Of a stretch of 64,000 nucleotides of DNA, positions 1 to 10,997 are shown in pieces. The notes under the pieces were generated by a model, which saw only the letters and a program-made list of their open reading frames with translations, was not told where the DNA came from and made no database searches. The stretch comes from Escallonia rubra (Eukaryota > Streptophyta > Magnoliopsida > Escalloniales > Escalloniaceae): positions 186,001-250,000 of the forward strand of contig JAVXUO010001562.1 in the NCBI GenBank assembly GCA_033065855.1, in the 5' to 3' direction. Every line of letters starts with the position of its first letter. The first letter of the stretch is position 1. A program made the translations under genes and the position numbers.

Positions 1-1267
1 GAACACTAGCCTTGTTGTACGAGGTGCCCCCAATGCTTCAACAACAAATTAACTAATTAATGCTTCAACAACGAACTCCCTGCGTTACTATCTTCAGAGG
101 GTGCCCCCAATGCTTAATAACTAACTAATTAACTAAGTTTGCACCCAAATCATGTACGAGTTGCCCCCAATGCTTCACTCACCTCCCATCATGTATGGGG
201 TTACGATAGAAACCACTTTCGAGTCTTATCCCAAACCTCTCAAAGCTACTGCTTGAACTAATAATTTCCTTTATTTACAGCTCTACTATTTGCTAGACCA
301 TATACCTCACTTCAAAGATACATCACCCTTAATAGGGTGAACTAAGAATCTGCAGAAGGAAGCAGCAAAGGCTGTGGCAACTGGCAAAGCCTAAAATATC
401 TAGCCAACCACCTGGATAAAGCTTAGGCTACCCAAAAGGTTAATATCTAAAAAAATTCAGATAATGTTTATGGCACACCATAATCACATCACTGTGTCAA
501 AAAGGTACAAAGTAATTTATTTAGTATGAATAGGAGACACTTATGTCATCAAACAGATGTCCAGAAAATTTCCTTGTAAAAATAATTGTTGTGCCAAGTA
601 TCACAATTAAAGGAAACTATTAATTTCCAGAGACATCAAATTTTGTGCTCACTCTCAGGAATAAGTATACCAAGTGTACAGACATGCAAGTTAGTAACTA
701 TCGTCATCTGTTTTCGGCCTCCGAAGGTACTAATGCAATCAATTTGTCAACACCTGCAATAATAGTATACTTACATCAACAAATTAACTAGGAGAAGCTT
801 TTCATTTATAAGTAATTGGTTCAAATGCAACATAAACAACACAATTCTCTTAACATATTGTTATACAAACAACCTGACATCCTTCATAACACCGCAATAA
901 TAGTATACTTATAGCAATAATATAAGATCTCAAGCATTGCCTCTTTAAGAACTTGAAGTGGAAGCTGGTTACCTCTTTCTTATAAAAATCCAAGAAGCAT
1001 TTCATCCTGCCATAAACAACTAATCACCATCAGAAATTCAGTCGCCACAAACACCACCGATGATGTGGGTCAGTTTTTTCTCTAAGTGAAAACTAACAAA
1101 TTAAACAAAATTAGGTAAGCAAATAAACCAAATCATTTGAATAAAGAAAGAACACAAGTATGAATAGGAATATACAATCAAATAAGAACATATAATCAAT
1201 ACATCTATGAGTAAATAAATAGACTACTTTATATTCACATATTTATAAGATCTGTGTACATACATGA
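1..1267. other. Intergenic sequence, no gene recognised
   Basis: No reading frame with a recognisable domain lies here. The sequence is AT-rich and of ordinary complexity apart from a short motif repeated three times near the left edge. It could be intron or flank of a gene outside the window, but nothing in it decides this. Confidence 0.5.
25..175. repeat. Three copies of a 14-bp motif
   Basis: TGCCCCCAATGCTT occurs at 25-38, 102-115 and 162-175. The intervals hold variants of AACTAACTAATT. The copies are irregularly spaced, so this is a local duplication rather than a clean tandem array. Function unknown. Confidence 0.6.
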
Positions 1268-1860
1268 CTATATATAGGTATATATTTTGAGATTAGAGAG
1301 AGAACCAGAGCCCAAAGGAGTAATAAATGGTTGAGTGGTCATGCGTGCGCGCCGGGGGGTGGGGGTAGTAATTGGGAATTTCAATGAAGATAGTGATGGA
1401 TTAGGGCTCAATTCTTCATCCTCTGTTGTCTTGAGCAGCGGGGCCAAAGGTTGGATTTCTTTTCTTATAGATGAACTTCCAGATAAATTGATCAGTCCAA
1501 TCAAGCGCCCTTGCTCTCGATTGCTGTCCAGGAGTTAAATCAGTGAGGAATTGGTTGAATCTAGCTATATTGTAGGGTTGTTGAGCCTAGTGGTGAATGG
1601 TTACAGGAAACGTGGTGGTTGCGAGATTGAGATGTTGGGGCTTTACTTGAATGACGAATGTGAAAGAGAGACAAACACGGTGTGAGAGAGAGGGAAAGAA
1701 GGGCAAATCTGGTTGGTTCTAAATAAGTTAGAAAGAGTGTAGTTCGGCTTCTTAAATCAGGCAACTTTATTGCAACGGTATCGAAATGGCCGGTTGTAAA
1801 GCCCATGTATGAAGGCGGGTTTTTAGGGCTGCTGACATAAAGCGCTGCTATAGGCATGTT
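1268..1860 (-). other. Possible leader or first exon of an unidentified minus-strand gene
   Basis: On the minus strand a CT-rich stretch (about 1690-1640) resembles a plant 5' leader. It is followed by open frames of 45-80 codons, one of 78 codons at 1504-1268 and another around 1565-1430. Neither shows a known domain, and I see no convincing splice donor to extend them. The opposite strand has an overlapping frame of similar length, which weakens the coding case. This is a placeholder, not a gene call. Confidence 0.15.
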
Positions 1861-1872
1861 TTCTTATAGTAC
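1858..1872 (-). repeat. CACTA-like terminal motif
   Basis: Read on the minus strand, GTACTATAAGAAAAC resembles the CACTA(C/T)AAGAAAAC terminal inverted repeat of En/Spm elements, with two mismatches at the outer end. No partner TIR or 3-bp target duplication was found, so this may be a decayed end or chance. Confidence 0.2.
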
Positions 1873-2292
1873 CGTTGTTGAATTTCAATGGCCGTGTATG
1901 GCACAGAGAGAGTAAGAGAGTCATGTCAGAGAGTAGCACGAAACATAGCGGGAGAGATGGAATAAATTGGGGAGAAACTGGGAAAGAAGACTGATTTGGA
2001 GAGAAAGATCTGATTTGGAGAGAGCAAATCAGAAGGGTAATTATTTTGGAGGGAGCAAATCAGGCGTGGGGAAGGGACTACAACAGGGGGGTCATTCTTT
2101 TGGGGGCAGGGGTAATTTGGGAAGAGCAAATTAAAAAAGTAAAAAAAACCCATTTTTTTCCTAACCTCTTCCCTTGTTCAGAAATTTAAAAAAACTGCCC
2201 TACTTTTTCATAATTTTTCAAAACAAACCCACCTTCTATTAAGTTTTTACCCCAAAACCCCTCATTTCCTAATTTTCCCCTTTGTAAATGGT
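1873..2292. other. Low-complexity purine-rich spacer
   Basis: GAGA-rich and then G-rich stretches, with runs of A and T, separate the left region from the LINE 1 break point. No coding signal or RNA gene is visible. Confidence 0.5.
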
Positions 2293-3726
2293 ACTATTAC
2301 TTAAGCGTAAAGGTCTGAAGTCTAAGGGATGCTCTGGGTGAGGTTTTTAGGTATAAACGAAATATAAGAGAAGTTTGATTTCGAGAGTAGATGACTGGAG
2401 TTACGGAAGGAAATAACTCTTGCAGTGATGTCATGTTCCATGAAATCCCAATAATTCTGGTACATCACAGGAGGAATGTTGTCTGTGCCAGGGGTTTTAA
2501 GACATGCTAGGTTGAAAAGGGCCATTTTGACTTCTTTGCTAGTAAAAGGTTGATTAAGAAGGTCAGCGTGTGAGGTACATAGGGAGGTATCCGAAGCACT
2601 AAGTAGGCAGAGATCTTCATAAATTGATGATTGGTTAGCAAAGCAGTGAAAGAGGTTGTAGAAGTGGTTTTCGAAGGTAACTATGACGTCGTTTTCAGAA
2701 GTCCACCACAGGTTGTTACCGTTGTAAATTCCTTCTATGCGATTATGAGATATATGACTACAGGTTATGGAAAATTTTAATGTTTCCATCCCCATCTTTA
2801 ATCCATCTCGCTTTCATTTTCTGAGCCCACAAAAGTTCTTCATAGTCTAGTAACTAGCCTAAGTGTTGGGATAGTTGATGACTAGTTTCCATTGCCTGAG
2901 GGTTCGGTAGGCAGCTTGAGCATTACAAAGAAGCTGACGCGTTTCCCCCATTTGAGTAGGTATGTGACCAAAAGTTGCAGAACGCCAGCTTCTCAAGCTT
3001 TTCATAATAGCTTTATCTTTTGGCACTATACCAAAAAGGGGTAATCCTCGTACTTTGGTAATCCAAATATTTTCAATTCTGCTTTTACTGTCAGGATGGG
3101 GAACCCAGAAAGCTTGGAAGATTTTTGGACTTCTAGCCAGGGCTCAGGGTCTAAAGAGATCCCAAAGGATGGGAGCATGATCAGAGACTTCATTACCTAA
3201 GTTCTGAATCGAGGCTTGGGGGAAGAGTTGTAACCAATCTGCATTAGCCATGGCGTTGTCTTGTTTTTCAAATGTACATGCGGAGCTGATTCTATTGCTA
3301 GTTCAAGTGAAAGGGGGGCCGACCCAAGATATGTCAATTAATCCCAGATTATCAAGGAAGTCCAGCAGATGTTAACGTCCAAGTATGGCAGAAGAGTTAT
3401 GGCAAAATTTATCTGACAGTTTTTTTTTAACTTGGTTGAAGTCGCCAATTATTAGGAGAGGATCGAATGTTGATACAGAACATCTAAAACACATGCCCAT
3501 GCTCTTGCCGACAGGCTATCTTGGGGTGACCATAAATAAATGTACCCCCACCAAACTTGTGAAGATATGGTAATAAAGATAAGAAAGATAGAAATAGGAC
3601 AGACTATAGTATGCAATGAGGGAAAAAAGTATAAAATGACAAAGCTCGGGTGTGAAGGAACCTGTTTTGTCGCAAGAAAGCTAGAAACATAAGAGGTTGA
3701 GTTACTTGAGGTGGTGACGATGAAAT
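2293..3726 (-). pseudogene. LINE 1 ORF2 remnant: endonuclease and start of reverse transcriptase
   Basis: Read right to left, this stretch carries AP-endonuclease motifs FIYGHP (near 3530), GDFN (3435-3446) and SDHAP (3171-3185). The beginning of a non-LTR RT follows: a degenerate TPGTDN in place of APGPDG near 2490, and DFRPLRLSN near 2293-2320. The longest clean frame is 157 codons (2795-2322); the rest needs frameshifts and has stops. The RT stops abruptly after its first motif, so palm and RNase H are missing. Losing the 3' part is not normal LINE truncation and points to a later deletion or rearrangement. The copia element at 3727-8638 interrupts the same LINE. Confidence 0.8.
3722..3726. 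repeat. Copia target-site duplication, left copy (GAAAT)
   Basis: GAAAT directly precedes the left LTR, and an identical GAAAT follows the right LTR at 8639-8643. A 5-bp direct repeat is expected from copia integrase. Confidence 0.9.
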
Positions 3727-4150
3727 TGTTACGAAACGCAGCAACTACAAAGCAATATATTTGAAGAAAAAAGAAACGAGAAATTTAAGTAAAAATAAAC
3801 CAAACGCATAACACAAGAATTACGAGGTTCACCAATATGGCTACGTCCCCGGAGTATGACCAGATTTCGATTTCACTATTCAGCAGTGTTACAACCAAAA
3901 TCTTAACCCCTACTTTATGTTGTGGTTTTCTCTCTTGACCCAAAACAATACAAGACCATGTATATTTATTTAGAGCTAAGAGGTGATCTTTTCCTAAATA
4001 ACCAATGTGGGACAAGACACTTATATACTTGGGCTAAGTTATGACCTTCTTTCAATAAGAAATGTGGGACAACCTCACAAAAATTTGCTTTCGGGTCACT
4101 ATCTCATTGTAACAATGTCTCTGGATTGAAATCAGGCTCCACATACAACA
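3727..4150 (-). repeat. Copia 3' LTR
   Basis: This 424-bp LTR starts and ends with TG/CA on the element strand. It matches 8213-8638 along its whole length with about 5% differences. In the element's orientation it is the downstream LTR because the polypurine tract adjoins it at 4151. Confidence 0.93.
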
Positions 4151-4169
4151 ATCTCCCACTTGGAGACTG
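4151..4169 (-). other. Copia polypurine tract
   Basis: On the minus strand the bases just before the 3' LTR read CAGTCTCCAAGTGGGAGAT. Its AAGTGGGAGA core is the plus-strand primer typical of Tnt1-type elements. Confidence 0.8.
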
Positions 4170-4226
4170 ATACAACTCCAATGCTGAAACTCCACACAAA
4201 TGTTGGTCATACTCATCCAAGAAGCA

Positions 4227-7200
4227 TCAACGAAGACTAATCAAAGTTGAGCATAGACTCAACTTTTGCCTGTCAACCACCTTCGTTAACATGTCCGCTG
4301 GATTCTTGTTACCTTCAATCTTCTCTAAGTTCAGCTGTCCATCCTCTAACAGAGACCGTATAAAGTGATACCTCAACTGAATATGCTTGGTCCTCGAATG
4401 AAATGCTGAGTTCTTGGCAAGATGTATTGCACTCTGACTATCAATCCATAGCTTACAATCTACTTGCCCATATCTCAACTCTGTCAACAACCTCTGAAGC
4501 CAAATTATTTCCTTGCTTGCTTCTGTCACAGCAACATATTCTGCTTCTATTGTAGACAATGCAACAATCTTCTGTAACTTAGAGATCCAGCTTACTGCAG
4601 TCCCTCCTACAGAAAAAACATATCCCGTGGTGCTTCTCCCGTTGTCTCTATCACCGCCATGGTCTACATCTACATAGCCTCGCACATCTATGTTATTACC
4701 CTCAAAACATAAGCAGAACCTGGATGTTCCTCTCAAATACCTGAGAATCCACTTCACTGCTTGCCAATGTTCCTTTCCTGGGCTTGTCATGAATCTACTC
4801 ACAACTCCAACTGCATGTGCAATATCTGCCCTTGTACTGACCATGGCAATAATGAAACTTCCCACTGCAGAGGTCTACGGTACCTGTGCCATGTATTCTT
4901 CATCCTCCCTATTCTTGGGACTCAACTCCTTTAAAAGCTTGAATTGGGCTGCTAAAAGAGTCGTCACAGGTTTAGAGGCTTCAAAACCTTCTCAATGTAC
5001 TCTTCATGTGACAACCATAACTTTTTCTATTTTCTGTCCCTGGTTATCCTCATGCCAAGAAGTTGTTTTGCCTCTCCCAAGTCCTTCATAGAGAAAGTAC
5101 TTGCCAACTTCTTCTTGAGTTCATTAATCCTTCCCATGCTTGAACCTGCTACAAGCATATCATCTACATACAAAGTAAAAATAATGAAGTCCTCACTATT
5201 AAACTTCTGAAAATAAACACAGTGATCAGAGTCGCATCTAGTGAAGTTTGTCTGCTTCATGAAACTGTCAAACTTCAAATACCATTGTCTAGGAGCTTGC
5301 TTTAGGCCATACAAGCTCCTCTTCAACCTGCAAACCATTCCCTCCTTACCCTTGACTTTAAAACCCTATGGTTGATGCATGTAGATTTCTTCCTCCAAAT
5401 CCTCATGGAGAAATGTTGTCTTAACATGCAGCTGCTCCAGATGTAAGTCCTCTATAGCTACAATGCTCAATATCGTACGAATTGAAGTCATCTTCACAAC
5501 AGGAGAGAAGATTTCTTGGAAATCAATACATTTCCTCTGTCGTTACCCTTTCACAACTAGTCTTGCCTTGTATCTCTGTGTTCCTCCAGCTTCATTTTTA
5601 ATCCTGTATACCCATTTATTGTACAGAACATTTTTACCTGTAGGGAGCTTTACCAAATCTCAAGTTTGGTTTTGCTCAAGTGAAGCCATCTCATCTTTCA
5701 TGGCTTGCTCCCACTACAACCTGGATTCATCCTGTATCGCTTCTTGATAACATTCTGGCTCTCCAGAATCAGTATACAAAATATAATCGAGTGGAAGACA
5801 AAGTCTGTCACGAGCTTTCCTTACCCGACTACTTCTTCTAAGGTTAAGAGTTTCAGGCACTTGCTGTTGATCACCAGCTCCAATTTCAGTATCAGTTGTC
5901 TCATCAAGGACTTATGGACTTTCTATCCTGGGTATATGTCCATCTTCTGGCTCATCAAGTTTCATGTATTCCTTGTCTTCTTTTTCAATTCCATGTTCTT
6001 GTAACCTATGCTTATACAACCGTGATTCATCGAATATGACATCCCTACTCCTGATGATTTTGTTATGTTCGTAGTCCCATAAACGATAACCATATTCATC
6101 ACCTCCATATCCAATAAATACACACTTCTGAGATTTAGAGTCAAGTTTCTTTCTTTCCTCTTTATCAATATGAGCATAAGCAATACATCCAAAAACTCTC
6201 AGAAAAGAATAATTTACTGGTTTACCTGACCATTCTTCTTCAGGAATACCACCATTTAGAGCACTGGCCGGACTTCTGTTAATTAGATATACAGTAGTAT
6301 CAACAGCTGCTGCCTAGAACTATAAAGGTAAATCAGCATGTATCCTCATGCACCTTGCTCGTTCCATGTTGGTTCGATTCATCCTCTCTACCAAGCCATT
6401 TTCTTGAGGTGTCCTCTTAACAGTTCTTATTAACCTAATACCGTTATGGGAACAATATTCTTGGAACCCTCCATCACGATACTCACCCCCATTGTCAGAT
6501 TTTAGGCATTTTACCTTGTTCCCTGTTTCATTCTCAACAAGAGCTTTCCACTTCTTAAAAGTGTGATAAACATCAAATTTCTGTTTGATGGCATATATTC
6601 AGGTCTTTCTACTAGCATCATTTATAAAAGAAATAAAGTATAAATTACCTCCAAGAGACTTTACTATAGTAGGTCCGCAAACATCCATATGAACTAACTC
6701 CATTCTTTCAGTCTTCCTCTCTTTACCATCCTTCCGAAAACTGACCCGCTCTTGCTTTCCATAGACACAACCCTCGCAGAAATTCAACTGAATGTTCTTC
6801 ATCCCTGTCAACGGATTCTTTGAGTGTAGAATTCTCATACCACTCTCACTTAAATGTCCCAATCTGTGATGCCATAATGTAGTCCTCAGATTTTCTGTAG
6901 AAGCCAAAGAGATAAAGTGGTTATATGTACCTAAAAGAGTATATAGGGTTCCTACTCTTTCTCCTCTTGCTACCACCATCGACCCTTTGGTCACCTTCCA
7001 CTGTTTTTCACCAAATGCCACAAAATAGCCTTCACGATCCAACCCACTGACGGATATAAGGTTCTTCTGCAGTTCTGGAATATGTCTAACATCATTCAAA
7101 ATTAGGGTTCCTCCATTTGACAGTTTAATTTCAATTTTTTCCTTTCCAACAATGCTGCCCTGATATATATTCCCGACAGTCACATGTCCATAATCACCAT

Positions 7201-7402
7201 GAACATAATCACTGAAACAATCCCTATGAGGTGTACAATGAATCGAGACTCCTGAGTCTACATACCACACTTTGAAATTATCATACACTGTAGCATAAAG
7301 ACATAAATCGTCATATGTCCGTTCGTTTGAACTTACCATGTTTGCCCCTTCATCATCACCTTGTCTTCCCCCTACTCCCTGTTCTTCTTTGGTTCTGTAC
7401 AA
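4227..7402 (-). pseudogene. Copia pol (protease, integrase, RT, RNase H), broken
   Basis: Transcribed right to left. At 7402-6599 lies a 267-codon piece with the protease motif WYVDSGVSIH, the pre-integrase box LWHHRLGHL and the integrase start MDVCGP. The integrase C-terminus follows in fragments to about 5960. RT holds LYGLKQAPRQWY (near 5300) and the catalytic YVDD at 5159-5170. RNase H lies at 4865-4227, with DSQSAIHLAKNS and ADMLTKV near its end. In-frame stops (for example after HQP near 5370) and frameshifts break the polyprotein into at least five pieces. In the protease the usual DSGA is DSGV. The protein would copy and insert the element, but this copy cannot make it. Confidence 0.9.
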
Positions 7403-8151
7403 TCATTCTTCTTATGACCTTCCTTATTACAATTCCAGCGTACTATGGTTCTCCCTTTGGACTTCGACTTGCCTCTTGATTTTGAGCTTCCTCTTGTAGG
7501 ACTTCTTCCCCTGTTATTCTACTTGTTATTTTGTCTACCTCTGGATTCCACGGATAAAGCAATACTAGATGATATATCATCACCAATTGTCTTTCTCCGC
7601 ATTTCATCATTCATCACAGAACTCACAACATCATTAAGTGTTAGTGTTCCAGAGATAGTAGAATTACTCACTGTCGTCACCAAGTTATTCCAACTATTAA
7701 GCAGTGAACACAGAAACAACAAAGCCCTAATTTCATCATCAAAATTAACGTCGACAGATTCCAATTGATTTGTAACACCGTTAAAATCATTTAGATGATC
7801 AACAACTGAACCATTTTCAGACATTCTCATATTAAACAGTTTCTTCATGAGAAATACCTTATTTGAAGCAGAAGGTTTTTCATACAATTTCTCCAATGCT
7901 TTCATCACAGCAGCAGTAGTTTTTTCCTTGGAGATATTGAATGCTACTTGTGGGGTTAGGCTAAGTCTTATTGTAGCTAGCGCCTTTCTATCCAAAATCG
8001 CCCACTCACTCGCATTCATCGCTTCAGGTTTCTCTCCCACCAACAGTAGATACAGATCCTTCTGATACAAGTAGTCTTCAACTTGCATCTTCCACCACTG
8101 GAAATTCATACCACTAAACTTCTCGATCTTTCCTTTACCTTCTTCGGTCAT
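7385..8151 (-). pseudogene. Copia gag with damaged zinc knuckle
   Basis: A 210-codon frame starts at the ATG ending at 8151 and matches the plant copia gag family (UBN2/retrotran_gag_2): an early FSGMNFQWWKMQVEDYL, then helical capsid sequence through DHLNDFNGVTNQL. It stops at 7519, in the basic region. The zinc knuckle lies further on, at about 7440-7395, in a shifted context. Its first cysteine is arginine (RWNCNKEGHKKNDC), explained by a single TGC to CGC transition. Gag would form the virus-like particle; both the stop and the lost cysteine indicate decay. The gag start lies 61 bp from the 5' LTR. Confidence 0.85.
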
Positions 8152-8198
8152 TGCTCCTTCTCAAACGTAGAACCTACGTGAGTAAAACTCGAACCCAA

Positions 8199-8210
8199 GC
8201 TCTGATATCA
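8199..8210 (-). other. Copia primer-binding site (initiator Met tRNA)
   Basis: On the minus strand TGATATCAGAGC lies 2 bp after the 5' LTR. It differs at one base from TGGTATCAGAGC, the complement of the 3' end of plant initiator Met tRNA. Confidence 0.85.
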
Positions 8211-8212
8211 GT

Positions 8213-8638
8213 TGTTATGAAACGCAGCAACTACGAAGCAATATATTTGAAGAAAAAAGAAACGAGAAATTTAAATAAAAATAAACCAAACGCACAACAC
8301 AAGAATTACAAGATTCACCAATATGGCTACGTCCTCGGAGTATGACCAGATTTCGATTCTACTATTCAGCAGCGTTACAACCAAAATCTTAACCCCCACT
8401 TTATGTTGTGGTTTTCTCTCTTGACCCAAAACAATACAAGACCGTGTATATTTATTTAGAGCTAAGAGGTGATCTTTTTCTCTAAGTAACCAATGTGGGA
8501 CAAGACACTTATATATTTGGGCTAAGTTGTGACCTTCTTTCAATAAGCAATGTGGGACAACCTCATAAAAACTTGCTTTCGGGTCACTACCTCATTGTAA
8601 CAATGTTTCTGGATTGAAATCAGGCTCCACATACAACA
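8213..8638 (-). repeat. Copia 5' LTR
   Basis: This 426-bp partner of 3727-4150 is followed on the plus strand by the second GAAAT target duplication at 8639-8643. It would carry the promoter of the element. Confidence 0.93.
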
Positions 8639-9203
8639 GAAATTTTTGAATTGCTACCTGATAGTTCATCCGAATAGAGAGAGTTAAGCTTTCTTTTTTT
8701 GAGGACCGCAACCATAGAGAAAGTAGATTCAATGATGCTCTCAGTAGCTTCTTCATCAGATTTGTTCAAAACTCGTGAAGATGGGTGTGATAGGAGAGTC
8801 TTCAACTAGTTTATTCAAACCCGTGAGAGGGGATATGATATAATTAAAGTCAATCAATTTTAGAGTGGGTTCTTGGGCAAATGTTTCATCACCGTCGTCA
8901 AAGTCCGGAGCTTTACATGAGAGCACCTTCAAAAAGTGTTGGGTAGGCTTTAAGATGCTATTATTCTCAGGTAGATTGTCAATACCTAGATGCTGAGTAG
9001 TTAGAAGGAAATGGTCCAATTGCAGCAGATGGTTCCTCAGCTTAGATGTAAAAGTCAGTTTTGCATCAATAGCTAAGAATTTGTCCGAATTTCTTGGAGT
9101 GAGTTTATTGATGATGTCCATGTGAAGCTAGTCAGGGAACAATCCGAAGTAGAGTTTATGGAAGTGATAGGGTTATTGACGAATATTATACCTTATGTCC
9201 AAT
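8639..9203 (-). pseudogene. LINE 1, upstream part, separated by the copia insertion
   Basis: The minus strand has two overlapping coding pieces, 9121-8756 and 8805-8639, related by a frameshift near 8790. The second piece runs to the copia edge with ...SGSNSKIS, and removing the element and one GAAAT continues the same frame leftward for about 30 further codons. The piece shows no domain of its own; by position it would be the linker between ORF1 and the endonuclease. The gypsy-related element at 9204 cuts it off on the right. Confidence 0.6.
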
Positions 9204-10983
9204 TGTTAGACCCCTCATATTTAAATGCTCAAAAAAAAAAATTAGAGAGTTTATGACGTAATGGGTATTTTAAAATTCTAATTGTTTTGCGAATATATAT
9301 CTTTTAGGTTTCTGATAGTTACTTACATTCATAGGAGCATAGTTAAGTTCATAAAAGCATCCAAAGTTCAGAAAAGTTTCTAGAAAGAGCCTTTTGAGAG
9401 TTTGATCATTACTTCGAGGTAAGAATTTATTTTCGGATATCGAATTGAGGTTTGTAATTGAAATTCTTACAAATTTTTGTTTTGTTGGAACCCTAATTAT
9501 AACTTTTGGGTATCTTAATTTTTTAGGAATTTTGATTTAATTGATTTAGAAGATCAAAGTTTTGGGTTGATTTGCACAATTGAAGGTAAGGGTTTATCGT
9601 TTTTGAATCAGCGTTGGACCGATTATCTTATGATTGTGAAAATTGATTTCTTTTAGCATCTGATCTATTTTTCTGCCTCGGTTAACAGTAATCTCGTGCT
9701 TAACAATTGACACATTTTAACTGTTAACGTGTACATATATATTTGGTCAGCTTGGAATGTTGAATCAGAACGCTTGGATTTGTAAACTTATCATTCTATT
9801 CATAGATCTAGTCGTAATTATGCCAAGTCGTTAAGACCTTTTGGCTATGTACTATACTAATCATATCAGATTCATATTTATTCACGTGGTGGGTCTTGTC
9901 GGTTAACCATTAATCAATCGTAGTTGCTTGAAATCATGTACTGCACATCTATTTTTTATTTTATTTTTACCGTGTCATTTCCTTTACCAAAGGTTTCTTG
10001 TGGTGTCCACATTTGAATTACTTTAAGCTGAACTTGAATTCACTTATCTTTGGTCGTCTATTGTCAAAATATCATAAACTTTTACTTAAATGTTTGGTCG
10101 TTACTCTTGCCACTTGACCTTATCTCACACTTGAGTAGCACCTGACATGAGCTATATGTCTTTAGGTGAGTGTGATCGGTAGCGACGTTGTCTCAGTAAA
10201 ATTTTAGTGTCTGATCCATTTCTTGAACATGAATAATTATGTACTTCTATGAGCCACGTCACAGTGTATGTGACTTTTTCTGTTTCTGACTTACCCACGT
10301 GGATTGGAACGTGGGCTAGCTCAGTGGGATGAACTAGAGATCGCAATCTTATTTTTTCGGACCTGGTTTCACATGTCAGTGATGGCATGTGTCACCTTAT
10401 TCTGAATGGCTCTCTGGTGTCTGTCTCTGTACAATGATGTATTTTTTATATTTTGAAATTCTATCTTTGTATCAAAATATATTTTGACACTTTAAAATTC
10501 TGTCTCGTATCTTATCCGTTAAAGTTTTGTACCTCCGAAATTTCGTTAGTCAGAATTTTTTTTTTTTGTATCCCCTTTTGGTTGGTCTATTGAGCGACCT
10601 TATTGGGCATTTGGCTCACTTTCTTATTATTTTTCTCTCAGGTGATCAGTAAAAGAGGACTGGATTGCAAGACTAGCTGTGTGATTGAGAGCCAGCAATT
10701 TTATATCAGAGTCAGTATTAGTAGTTTAGTTTTGCATTTAGCTTGGTTATTTTTAGAAAGTACAATAGGAGGACCTATGTGGATTTGAAATTTATTTTGG
10801 AACTCCGTGTCGGAGTAATTTTGATTATATAAATGCTTTAGGCTGATGTGGTATTTATTGATGTATCTTTGGGATTAATTAGTACATGCTCTGAATGACC
10901 AGTCAAGGAGATTTTTTGATATTTTAAGGTTTTTCTGACTTTGTATATTTGATATTAACGCTCCAAATATTCGGGGCGTTACA
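9204..10983 (+). repeat. Element 1, 5' LTR
   Basis: A 1,780-bp LTR starting TGTTAGACCCCTCATATT and ending ...GGGGCGTTACA, directly before the primer-binding site. It aligns with 14439-17053 apart from indels. It contains CCCACGTGGATTGGAACGTGGG-like inverted G-box sequence near 10294, also kept in the right LTR near 16378. No coding sequence is visible. Confidence 0.88.
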
Positions 10984-10985
10984 GT

Positions 10986-10997
10986 TGGTATCAGAGC
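10986..10997 (+). other. Element 1 primer-binding site
   Basis: TGGTATCAGAGC, an exact complement of the 3' end of initiator Met tRNA, lies 2 bp after the 5' LTR. This sets the element's strand. Confidence 0.93.

Larger units (their letters stand above)
3727..8638 (-). mobile_element. Full-length Ty1/copia retrotransposon, Tork (Tnt1-like) type
   Basis: A 4,912-bp element on the minus strand with two LTRs of 424 and 426 bp, perfect 5-bp target duplications (GAAAT), a primer-binding site complementary to initiator Met tRNA, and a polypurine tract. The internal order gag, protease, integrase, RT, RNase H is the copia order. The RT and RNase H sequence style points to the Tork lineage, by recollection only. 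The coding region carries several stops and frameshifts, so the copy is inactive. The LTRs differ at roughly 20 positions by eye, mostly transitions, so the insertion is not recent. It sits inside LINE 1, whose frame reads through the empty site. Confidence 0.93.

Noticed and set aside
1335-1857. Small frames on both strands as genes
   Set aside because: Short, overlapping and without domains; only noted as a possible minus-strand leader.
10986-10997. TGGTATCAGAGC as part of a tRNA gene
   Set aside because: Only the 12-nt complement of the tRNA 3' end is present, placed 2 bp after an LTR; it is a primer-binding site. The same holds at 25619.
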